A DNA stretch of 64,000 nucleotides from assembly GCA_050951725.1 (NCBI GenBank), contig JBMNJO010000001.1:1116001-1180000 (forward strand), written 5' to 3'. Positions 47,142 to 54,574 of the stretch are shown here, one piece after another. A program made the translations under genes and the position numbers. This DNA comes from DTU052 sp050951725. Lineage in GTDB: Bacteria > Bacillota > Syntrophomonadia > Syntrophomonadales > DTU052. The notes beneath the pieces are model-generated. The model was given only the letters and a program-made list of their open reading frames with translations. It did not search any database and was not told where the DNA came from. Positions within the stretch are counted from its first letter, which is position 1; the number at the start of each line of letters is the position of its first letter.

Positions 47142-48259
47142 ACAGAGATTATAAGTCAATTCCTTTATGGAAAGATGTAACCGCCGAGCAGTGGAATGAT
47201 TGGAAATGGCAGCTCAAAAACCGAATTTCCTCTTTGGAGCAGTTGAAGCAGGTTGTTGACATTGGATATGAAGAGGAGCAAGAGATCGCTTCCTGTCTGG
47301 AAAAGTACCCGATGGCCGTCACCCCTTACTATGTCGCGCTGATTGATAAAGATGACAGGAGCTGTCCCATACGCATGCAGGTGATTCCCTCTGTCCGGGA
47401 GCTGCAGAAAACCGAAGTCGACCAAACCGACCCTCTGCATGAAACCATTAATTCGCCTGTACCGGGACTTATTCACCGGTATCCCGACCGGGTTGCGCTT
47501 CTTATTAGCGGAAACTGTGCAGTCTATTGCAGGTTCTGCACCAGAAAAAGTTCTACCTATGGCAGAGACCGGATTTGCGAGGGTGCCGACCTGGATAAAG
47601 CCATCTCTTATCTGAGAAACAACCGTCACATCAGGGACGTGCTGCTGACGGGTGGAGATCCCCTCTGCTTATCCGATAATAAGCTCGGCTCATTGCTGGA
47701 GAGGCTCAGACCTATTGAGAATGTGGAAATCATCCGCATAGGGTCCCGGGTCCCGGTTACCATGCCCCAGCGCATAACCCCTGAGTTATGTGCAGTTCTG
47801 AAAAAGCACCATCCCATCTGGTTGAACACACATTTCAACCACCCCCGGGAAATAACCGCTGAATCACAACATGCCTGTGAGATGCTGGCCAGTGCAGGTA
47901 TTCCTCTGGGAAACCAGTCAGTTCTGCTCAAAGGTATTAACGATTCCCCGGCTGTCATGCAGAAACTGGTTCACGGGTTATTAAAAATCAGAGTAAGGCC
48001 GTATTACCTGTACCAGTGTGACTTGACGGAAGGTATTGGCCACTTTAGAACCCCGGTAAGCACCGGTATCGATATAATTCGCAAGCTGCAAGGGCACACT
48101 TCCGGCTTGGCTGTTCCCACATATGTCATAGACGCCCCCGGTGGAGGGGGCAAAATCCCGGTAAATAAGAATTATATTATTTCTCATTCATCTCAGGAGA
48201 TTATCCTTCAGAACTTTCAGGGGCAAGTCTGTAAATATCCCGAAGTATCCAGAGAATAG
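47138..48259 (+). CDS. kamA: Lysine 2,3-aminomutase-type radical SAM enzyme
   Basis: A 373-aa KamA-family protein. The radical-SAM cluster motif is C127, C131, C134 (CAVYCRFCTRK). The PLP Lys is K339 in APGGGGKIP. The residues that bind lysine in the characterised Clostridium SB4 enzyme have equivalents: R136 for the carboxylate, D295 (YQCD) and D332 (VIDAP) for the side-chain amine, all offset by +2. This predicts conversion of L-lysine to beta-lysine. It is about 40 residues shorter than SB4 KamA at the C-terminus. The gene overlaps the ATP-grasp gene upstream by 4 nt and is followed after 13 bp by another ATP-grasp gene, so its product is probably used for ligation. Confidence 0.88.
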   Translation: MNRDYKSIPLWKDVTAEQWNDWKWQLKNRISSLEQLKQVVDIGYEEEQEIASCLEKYPMAVTPYYVALIDKDDRSCPIRMQVIPSVRELQKTEVDQTDPLHETINSPVPGLIHRYPDRVALLISGNCAVYCRFCTRKSSTYGRDRICEGADLDKAISYLRNNRHIRDVLLTGGDPLCLSDNKLGSLLERLRPIENVEIIRIGSRVPVTMPQRITPELCAVLKKHHPIWLNTHFNHPREITAESQHACEMLASAGIPLGNQSVLLKGINDSPAVMQKLVHGLLKIRVRPYYLYQCDLTEGIGHFRTPVSTGIDIIRKLQGHTSGLAVPTYVIDAPGGGGKIPVNKNYIISHSSQEIILQNFQGQVCKYPEVSRE

Positions 48260-48272
48260 AGGGGTTCAAGCA

Positions 48273-49265
48273 ATGCATATCGGATTAACGTATGACCTGA
48301 TTACTGATTATCTGCAGAAGGGTTACAGTGAAGAGGATACCGCCGAATTTGATACCGAAGATACCATCGACAGCATTAACAACGCTCTGCAGAATCTCGG
48401 TTTTAAAACGGAGCGCATCGGAAACTTCCATAACCTGCTTACCTGTTTGGTAAACGGCAAACGATGGGATATGGTCTTTAATATCTGTGAAGGCTTGTAT
48501 GGCATGGGCCGTGAATGCCTGGTCCCGGCCCTGTTGGATCAGTATCAGATCCCCTATGTCTTCTCTGATCCGCTGGTACTGTGCATCACCCTTAACAAGG
48601 GCATGGCCAAACGGGTGGTCAGGGACCTGAAACTACCTACCCCGGACTTTTTTGTTGTGGAGGAAGAAAACGACCTAACAGATTTACGCCTCGGCTACCC
48701 TCTCTTTGTCAAACCGGTAGCCGAGGGATCAGGCAAGGGCATCGACGAGCATTCCATAGTAGCCAATAACCGGGATTTGAAAACTGTTTGTCTGGCGTTA
48801 CTGAAAAAATTCCGCCAACCGGTGCTGGTGGAAGAATACCTGCCGGGGAGCGAATTCACGGTAGGTATTGTTGGCACCGGCAAGGATTCCCGGGTAATAG
48901 GGGTCCTGGAAATTATGTATACAAGGTGTGCTCAAAGCGAAGTGTATTCGTACCTGCACAAAAAGCACTACCAGCGATTTATCAAACACCGCCTGGTCGC
49001 TGATAAGGCTTTGGTCAAAAAGTGTGCTGATTTATCACTCAGAGTCTGGAACGGGATCGGCGGCCGTGATGCTGGCCGGGTTGATCTGAGGTTGGATAAA
49101 AACGGCGAGCCCTGTTTTATAGAAGTAAACCCCCTGGCCGGATTAAACCCTGACTCAGATCTCCCCATGCTGGCTCGTTTCAACGGGATCACCTATCAGA
49201 GTCTGCTGGAAATGATCATGGAATCCGCTTTGAAAAGAACAGCTAAGTTTGCATCCGTCAACTGA
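48273..49265 (+). CDS. D-Ala-D-Ala-ligase-like ATP-grasp enzyme
   Basis: A 330-aa ATP-grasp ligase of the D-alanine-D-alanine ligase superfamily. It has DMVFNICEGLYGMGREC, resembling the N-domain substrate loop; LFVKPVAEGSGKGIDEHS with the ATP-binding Lys and glycine loop (about 145-163); LVEEYLPGSEFTVGIVG; and the metal ligands in CFIEVNPLAGLNPDSDLP near 288-305. True Ddl enzymes differ in several loops, so a different amino-acid substrate is likely. AGAGGGG precedes the ATG. It closes the operon with the aminomutase and suggests that beta-lysine or a derivative is coupled to another molecule. Confidence 0.85.
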   Translation: MHIGLTYDLITDYLQKGYSEEDTAEFDTEDTIDSINNALQNLGFKTERIGNFHNLLTCLVNGKRWDMVFNICEGLYGMGRECLVPALLDQYQIPYVFSDPLVLCITLNKGMAKRVVRDLKLPTPDFFVVEEENDLTDLRLGYPLFVKPVAEGSGKGIDEHSIVANNRDLKTVCLALLKKFRQPVLVEEYLPGSEFTVGIVGTGKDSRVIGVLEIMYTRCAQSEVYSYLHKKHYQRFIKHRLVADKALVKKCADLSLRVWNGIGGRDAGRVDLRLDKNGEPCFIEVNPLAGLNPDSDLPMLARFNGITYQSLLEMIMESALKRTAKFASVN

Positions 49266-49722
49266 TTCTGATAAATCACCGATAACCAAGGGACATGAGG
49301 CGAATGGCAGGGTGACATCCGTTAGCCACTTAAAGAATTCGTAACGGGTCACACTGCCTTGAGGCTCGGTCATGACTTCCTCCATTGATTCCACCAACGG
49401 TTAAAGCCTGATAGTACTAAACCCTTCACGATTAAAGATGAAGTCAAACCACAATGCGTTCCCATCCTCGGTTATATTGCCAACTTCAACTTGTATCTGT
49501 AATGTCCTCCGAAACTGGCATTTAATAAGTATAAGCTCTCTTGGTGCCGGGTGCCGCACAGTTGATGGCTATGACTCATTCTCTCACCACAATGGGGCGT
49601 CCATCTCATTCTGGCTTGTCAGCCCTTCATTTGTTATCCTGAATCTAACACCGCCGAAGTTCTCTTTGCAGAGGGACGGTTCCTGCATGATTCAATTACT
49701 TCCAGTAGGGAGGGCATTCGTG
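49266..49722. other. Intergenic region, possibly a decayed gene
   Basis: 450 bp without a clear gene. The minus strand has a protein-like reading (VGNITEDGNALWFDFIFNRE, then an in-frame TAA at 49401-49403, then VTRYEFFKWLTDVTLPF) that could be a degenerate coding sequence; I cannot name a family. The plus strand is open upstream of the acetyltransferase but lacks a Shine-Dalgarno before 49723. Confidence 0.3.
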
Positions 49723-50187
49723 ATGGAGTTCCAATGGGTTACCGGGGGGAGCCTCCTGGAAGAAATCCGACAACTGTTTCTGGAATACGCGGATTCACTC
49801 GGTTTTAACCTCGATTTTCAGGGTTTTAAGAGTGAACTGCAATCCCTGCCGGGGAAGTATGCACCACCGGAGGGGGCCCTGGTTTTGGCCCTGCTTAATG
49901 GAAAATCCGCCGGTTGCGTGGCCTTGCGCCGGCTTGCTGAGGATACATGCGAAATGAAACGGCTGTACGTGTGCGATACATGCCGGGGTTACGGCCTGGG
50001 ACGGCAGCTGGCGGTTATGATCATGGATGAGGCCAGGAGATTGGGCTATGCCCGCATAAGACTCGACACCCTGACCACCATGCTGGAGGCCAATCAGCTG
50101 TACGAGTCACTGGGATTTTACGACATTGAACCATATATCTACAACCCGATGCCCGGGGCCAGATTCATGGAATTAAGGCTCGGGTGA
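49723..50187 (+). CDS. GNAT-family N-acetyltransferase
   Basis: A 154-aa GNAT acetyltransferase. Motif A, the acetyl-CoA pyrophosphate loop, is CRGYGLGRQLAVMIM, preceded by MKRLYVCDTCRG, and motif B is YESLGFYDIEPY, typical of the family. Substrate unknown. ATG 49723 follows GGGAGGGC. It lies 460 bp downstream of the aminomutase operon and on the same strand. In archaea and some bacteria KamA is paired with a GNAT (AblB) that acetylates beta-lysine, so a functional link is possible, but this protein is short and the spacing argues for an independent unit. Confidence 0.88.
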   Translation: MEFQWVTGGSLLEEIRQLFLEYADSLGFNLDFQGFKSELQSLPGKYAPPEGALVLALLNGKSAGCVALRRLAEDTCEMKRLYVCDTCRGYGLGRQLAVMIMDEARRLGYARIRLDTLTTMLEANQLYESLGFYDIEPYIYNPMPGARFMELRLG

Positions 50188-50201
50188 GAGAAGGGCTGTC
50201 C
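50181..50201 (+). repeat. 21-bp direct repeat, copy 1
   Basis: CGGGTGAGAGAAGGGCTGTCC at the end of the acetyltransferase gene matches 51057-51077 at 19 of 21 positions. The pair brackets the stretch with the MITE relative and molbindin pseudogene. Confidence 0.5.
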
Positions 50202-50512
50202 CTTTGTCACCCGTTCCGGGGTTACCTTTCACTCCAGGGAGGACAGAAGTTCATTACCTGAATACCGCCCATTTCGCCGGGCACACCTCTGTTTTCTTTA
50301 TGCGCAATTTGCCCTGCATCCTTCCTACAGCTTGCTTAGACAGGCCTGGCTTCCATATAGATGTCGATCATTTTTCCATTACTCTAAGTCTTTGGGTATT
50401 AGCGGCTTGATGTATAGTTTCTGCCCCTCGCGGCTCCTAGCTTTGCTTTGCGTCTGCAGTCTTGATCGCAATAATTTAATATAACTCTCTGTTGGCGGGT
50501 AATATAAGCTTG
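50202..50512. other. Intergenic region after the acetyltransferase
   Basis: No gene recognised on either strand. The minus strand contains short protein-like stretches broken by stops, possibly old transposon debris, but nothing that I can name. Confidence 0.3.
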
Positions 50513-50578
50513 GTACCCCTGCAAAAAGTCATAACTCGGTTTTTTGAATGCATATTTTGGGGTTTTCGCAGGGGAACC
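50513..50578. mobile_element. Short MITE relative (ends only)
   Basis: A 66-bp element whose ends, GGTACCCCTGCAAAAA and the complement of GGTTCCCCTGCGAAAA, agree at 14 of 16 bases. Its left arm (GTCATAACTCG...TTTGAATGCATA) matches the right arm of the element at 6455-6723 and its right arm (CGAAAACCCC) matches that element's left arm, so it is the same family in reverse orientation with the 200-bp core missing. AAGCTTG flanks it on both sides (50506-50512, 50579-50585). It lies about 40 bp before the molbindin pseudogene. Confidence 0.7.
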
Positions 50579-50615
50579 AAGCTTGTTACGGTTTTACAAA
50601 GGTGGTGAGACATAA

Positions 50616-50819
50616 ATGGAAGCAGGGGTAAGAAACAGACTGCGCGGCAGTGTTTGAAAGATCACCGCCGACGGTGTTATGGCCCAGGTCACAATGTGAA
50701 TGGGTGACACCGAGATCACGTCCGTGATGACGCGAGAATCATTAACTGAGGCTGGTTTTCAAGAGGGAGATTCTGTAACCGCTTTAATCAAAGCAATAAA
50801 TGTGGTATTTGTTAAGTAG
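50616..50819 (+). pseudogene. Molbindin (Mop) pseudogene with two in-frame TGA codons
   Basis: The frame from ATG 50616, behind AAAGGTGGTGA, reads through 67 codons to TAG 50817 with only two interruptions, TGA at 50655 (codon 14) and TGA at 50697 (codon 28). The reading EAGVRNRLRGSV, then TADGVMAQVTM, then ITSVMTRESLTEAGFQEGDS and VTALIKAINVVFVK is a complete molbindin sequence. Reading frame and ribosome site are intact, so the damage looks recent. Molbindins bind molybdate or tungstate as hexamers. An intact paralogue is at 59035-59238. Confidence 0.8.
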
Positions 50820-50847
50820 CTTAAGAAGCGCCTGACCGTTCACTTCC

Positions 50848-50884
50848 GCCTGTTGACAGAGATAGCTGTCGACAGGCTTTTTAA
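50848..50884 (+). terminator. Terminator after molbindin pseudogene
   Basis: A 12-bp stem GCCTGTTGACAG/CTGTCGACAGGC with one wobble pair and an AGATAG-like loop, followed by five T residues, 29 bp after the pseudogene stop. Confidence 0.88.
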
Positions 50885-51056
50885 GCCTGACATTAATAGA
50901 TATACCGGTTTTAGAACACCTGACACAAATACGGAACTCAGGGAGGACCTGGAATGGGTAATGGCCGGGCCGCACCGCTCTATTGCCGGAGGTAGGTGGT
51001 TTTGGGTGCTGTTGTTATAACAGCGTAAATCTATAATCCGAACCCTTGGTTATGCT

Positions 51057-51077
51057 AGGGTGAGATAAGGGCTGTCC
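51057..51077 (+). repeat. 21-bp direct repeat, copy 2
   Basis: AGGGTGAGATAAGGGCTGTCC, 19 of 21 identical to 50181-50201, just before the 3' end of the copper-amine-oxidase-domain gene. Confidence 0.5.
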
Positions 51078-51085
51078 TCTGTTCA

Positions 51086-52105
51086 CTACCTGAGCAGTCG
51101 CCACGCCGGAGTGCCCATGCCTTCAAAAATGTTCTCACTAAGGAACGTACCCCATCTAATATCATATCCCTGGAAGTTCAGATATACAGTCGCATAAGCC
51201 AACTGGTTACCATTTATTAAACAGTAACAGCACCAACTCTCTCTAAAATCAGAGGATACCAGGTACTTACTCGGAGTTATACTGGTAATCTTATAGGGAC
51301 ACTTGGGAAACTGGTCCTGGCATTTGCCGGTATCCATTAATAACGGCCTGATTATCGCCCATTTTTCATCACTTACCTGAGCTCTTTCTTCCATATCATA
51401 ATCGATGACTTCATTCCAAAGGTAATCGGCCATTTCTGCATCCAGTTGTTCCTCTTTAAAGAACCCCCCGTTTTTCTTGGCTTCTAGATAACGGGCTTCT
51501 ACTGATTCCGGTTCGGGTTTCGGCTCTTCTACCGGATCCGGCTTTTCTACCGGTTCCTTCCCTTCAATCTCTTCAATAATCTGAGTGAGGTCGGGACTCG
51601 GGTTTTCCCGCGGATAACAGATCACCAACTGCCGGCTGGCATCCCAATCTACCTTAAAACCCAAACCCTCAGCTACATAACGCGCCGGCAGCATAGTGCG
51701 TCCGTCGATCAATTCCGGCGCCGCATCCATTGCGATTGTTTTATCACCTGATTGCATATCTTTATTGTCGATGACCATGCTTATGGTTTGGTGACCGTTC
51801 AGGGTAACGGCTTTTGCTGACTGATCCCAACTGATATTGTCGTCCGGTATGCCCAGAGCGTTAGCAAGGAATCTTACCGGGACATAGGTCCGGCCGGATT
51901 TTATGTAAGGGCGGATGTCCATTTCAGTCTTGCTGATTGTGCTGGCGTTATCCTGTAAGTAATAATTAACCTCGCCGATTTTAAACACCACTACTTCAAT
52001 ATCGTTGTTCGCTACGACCAGGGTTGTTTGAGCTGATAGTGAAGGACAGCCGAGAGCAAGTGTTGTCACTAACACAATTAACCCGCATAAAAATTGTTTT
52101 CTCAC
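51086..52105 (-). CDS. Secreted protein with copper amine oxidase N-terminal domains
   Basis: A 339-aa secreted protein. A signal peptide (about 1-25) precedes two 'copper amine oxidase N1' stalk modules (IRPYIKSGRTYVPVRFLANALGI and DGRTMLPARYVAEGLGFKVDWD), which in Clostridia are extracellular stalk or wall-associated domains and not enzymes. A Pro/Glu-rich linker (residues about 180-200) leads to a C-terminal domain of 130 residues that I do not recognise, containing several cysteines (KCQDQFPKCPYK, ESWCCYCLI). Monocistronic. Confidence 0.85.
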   Translation of the reverse strand: MRKQFLCGLIVLVTTLALGCPSLSAQTTLVVANNDIEVVVFKIGEVNYYLQDNASTISKTEMDIRPYIKSGRTYVPVRFLANALGIPDDNISWDQSAKAVTLNGHQTISMVIDNKDMQSGDKTIAMDAAPELIDGRTMLPARYVAEGLGFKVDWDASRQLVICYPRENPSPDLTQIIEEIEGKEPVEKPDPVEEPKPEPESVEARYLEAKKNGGFFKEEQLDAEMADYLWNEVIDYDMEERAQVSDEKWAIIRPLLMDTGKCQDQFPKCPYKITSITPSKYLVSSDFRESWCCYCLINGNQLAYATVYLNFQGYDIRWGTFLSENIFEGMGTPAWRLLR

Positions 52106-52460
52106 CAGACCAACTCCTCTCCCTATAATGTCCGGTTATAAACCGGTATTGGTCCCATCGCGCAAGCGCAACTGCTGTGTTCTCTATGGTTTTGTATAGC
52201 TTGTCAACGTCAGTCCCGAATTTCCCGAATGGCAGCGCAGTCGGTGCTTAATTTGCGCTTCATTTTTAGATGTGGATCCGTGGCTTGTTCTGCTTGCTTA
52301 TATATACTCCCTATCACGCATTTTCCTTACAATTGTTTTGGCTTGGTGAATGTAAATTCCTGCAATATTCCTGTTAGTGCTAGAGCCGTCAGCGGCAATG
52401 GATAACTGGGAAGGGAAGGTGCCACCGCAGATGAGGTCAGGCTCTGGGGTACTGATATCC
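52106..52460. other. Intergenic region upstream of the copper-amine-oxidase-domain gene
   Basis: 355 bp with no gene seen. A minus-strand TTGACA near 52199-52204 could be a -35 for the downstream gene, but its -10 match is poor. Confidence 0.4.
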
Positions 52461-54179
52461 TCATTCCCACATGTCCACGATGGAAAAGTCGTTGACATCC
52501 ACCAGGCCCTTGTCGGTCAGGCGCAATTCGGGAATGACCGGCAGGGCCAAAAATGACAGGGTCATAAACGGGGCTGACAGCGGACTGCCCAGAGTACGAG
52601 CCGCAGCTTCCAGGGCCTCGTGTTCAACCGCCACCTGGGCCGCCGGATGTGGTGACATCAGTCCAGCTACTGGCAAAGCCAGCGATGCCAGGACGTCCTT
52701 GCCGTCGCACACCGCCATACCGCCCTTCATCTCTGCTACCCGACGGGCTGCGGTTTCCATGCTGGTTGGATCCTTGCCGACCACGATCAGGTTATGACTG
52801 TCGTGAGCTACCGAAGATGCCAGGGCCCCCCGGGCCAGGCCAAATCCCTTTACCAGGCCGACCTTCATACCTCCGCCCCGCCCGTGGCGCTCCACCACTG
52901 ACAGCAGATTTATATCGGGGTCCTGGAGTGCCTGCTCTATCGGCAGGGTTATACTGCCTGTCAATACCTGGTTCGGTATCACCTCAATAACTTTGACCAA
53001 ACGGGCTCCTGGAGGCGGGTTCAGGACAAACCTCTCTGACAGATCAGGAATTTCGAAGTGTCCGGTGCCGCTGATTTCAGCCTGTTCGGGTGCTGTCCAC
53101 AGGTTTCTGCCCCGGCGCGCAACCTCCCGTCCACCCTTGAAAACCATCTCCACATTAAAAAACACCAGATCATCGACCAGCACCAGGTCGGCCAAGTACC
53201 CGGGAGCTACTGCTCCCCGTTCTTTGAGGTTGAAGTGCTGGGCTGGATTCAGGGTGACCATCTGAATAGCCCGGATGGCCGGAAAACCGCTGTCCACAGC
53301 CGTACGAAGCACGTGGTCCATATGTCCTTCCCTCACGATATCGGCCGGGTGACGGTCATCACAGCAAAAGGCACAGCGGTGATAGTTATGTTCATTAACC
53401 AGGGGAAGAAGTTCCAAGAGATTCTGGGCGGCCGAGCCCTGGCGAATAAGCAGGCGCATCCCGAGACGCAGTTTTTCCTGCGCCTCATTAATGCTGGTGC
53501 ATTCATGATCACTGCCGCACCCACTGGCCAGGTAAGCGCAGAGCTGAAAACCGCTCAGCTTCGGCGCGTGTCCTTCCAGCAACAGGCCCTTCTCTCCTGC
53601 CCGCCGCATCAGCTCAGTAACTGAACCCAATCCGTCGATAACGCCCTGATAATTCATCATTTCCGCTAGAGCCGGGCATTCGGGAAACCCCTCCAGGGCC
53701 ATCTCCAGTTCCTCCGGCCCGATCATACCCCCGGCGGTCTCCATATGAGTTGCTGGAACACAGGAGGGAACCTCCCAGAAGAAATCGAGCGGCAAACCCT
53801 GGGATTCCCGCACCATATACCGCCATCCCTCCAAGCCCATAACATTTACAATTTCATGGGGATCAGCAAGAACCGCCGTAGTCCCGTGGGGCAAGGCGGC
53901 CTGGGCGAAGGCAACAGGTGTCAGCATGGAACTCTCAATATGGATATGGCTGTCTATCAAACCGGGCAACAGAAATCGGCCCTGTAAATCAACTATTTTG
54001 TGACCATTGCGGTAATCCCCCACCCCTGCTATGTGGGAGTTCGATATGGCTACATTAGCACGGATTATTTCACCGCTGAATACATTTACCACCTGACCGT
54101 TAACCAGCAGGAGATCCGCAGGTATTTCCCCCAAGCTGGTAAGTCGCAGCTTATCATAATATTTATCTAAAACAGACAA
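52461..54179 (-). CDS. ade: Adenine deaminase
   Basis: A 572-aa amidohydrolase of the adenine deaminase family, which converts adenine to hypoxanthine and ammonia. Metal-binding DSHIHIESSML is at about 77-87; further hallmarks are AVLADPHEIVNVMG, LEGHAPKLSG, SDHECTS and CCDDRHPADI, and near the C-terminus SVAHDSHNLIVVG. Length is normal. The start is TTG 54179, 8 nt after GGAGGAG. It serves purine salvage. Confidence 0.96.
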   Translation of the reverse strand: MSVLDKYYDKLRLTSLGEIPADLLLVNGQVVNVFSGEIIRANVAISNSHIAGVGDYRNGHKIVDLQGRFLLPGLIDSHIHIESSMLTPVAFAQAALPHGTTAVLADPHEIVNVMGLEGWRYMVRESQGLPLDFFWEVPSCVPATHMETAGGMIGPEELEMALEGFPECPALAEMMNYQGVIDGLGSVTELMRRAGEKGLLLEGHAPKLSGFQLCAYLASGCGSDHECTSINEAQEKLRLGMRLLIRQGSAAQNLLELLPLVNEHNYHRCAFCCDDRHPADIVREGHMDHVLRTAVDSGFPAIRAIQMVTLNPAQHFNLKERGAVAPGYLADLVLVDDLVFFNVEMVFKGGREVARRGRNLWTAPEQAEISGTGHFEIPDLSERFVLNPPPGARLVKVIEVIPNQVLTGSITLPIEQALQDPDINLLSVVERHGRGGGMKVGLVKGFGLARGALASSVAHDSHNLIVVGKDPTSMETAARRVAEMKGGMAVCDGKDVLASLALPVAGLMSPHPAAQVAVEHEALEAAARTLGSPLSAPFMTLSFLALPVIPELRLTDKGLVDVNDFSIVDMWE

Positions 54180-54574
54180 TGGGTTTACTCCTCCGTTTAT
54201 CTAAACAGCATCTATAGTATCTACCGTCACCTGACATTGATTGTATCCCTTTACAAAAAGTATTTGAAGCATTATTCGACAAAATACGACTCCTTTTGCG
54301 CAGGCCACAGGGAAAAAAGTTCGCGATAGAGCTTCCTTAATCCTGCTTAACGCAGATTCTGGTAGCCATGGCGATAAAGCAGCCCCGTTTGCTGACTGGT
54401 ATCAGCAACACCTGATATGTCCTGAGGAACTGCTGCCTCAAGCAACTGTACGAGTTTACTACAGTGTTGTCTTTATAAACACATAAGAGCCACACCCCGA
54501 AGGGTGCAGCTCCCATTGACATAAACCGGATATTCCACGGCCAGTGACGGCCGAACTCACCGAACTCTTAACGG
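54180..54574. other. Intergenic region between acyl-CoA synthetase and ade
   Basis: 395 bp. It contains the UUCG-capped terminator at 54487-54512. No gene or riboswitch was recognised upstream of ade; no PurR or guanine/adenine riboswitch motif was found. Confidence 0.5.
54487..54512 (-). terminator. UUCG-tetraloop hairpin after acyl-CoA synthetase
   Basis: On the minus strand GAGCTGCACCC, a UUCG loop and GGGTGTGGCTC form an 11-bp stem (two G-U pairs), followed by a weak T-rich tail (TTATGTGTTTAT). It lies 63 bp after the synthetase stop. Confidence 0.65.

Noticed and set aside
50440..50480. Minus-strand GACGCAAAGC as part of a GEMM riboswitch
   Set aside because: Only this short block matches; the upstream GGCAAACC helix and downstream helix are absent, and no gene follows in that direction.
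50655..50699. UGA codons in the molbindin frame as selenocysteine or tryptophan recoding
   Set aside because: No SECIS-like hairpin follows either TGA, no Mop protein is known to use Sec, and ordinary genes in the window use TGA as stop. Pseudogene is simpler.
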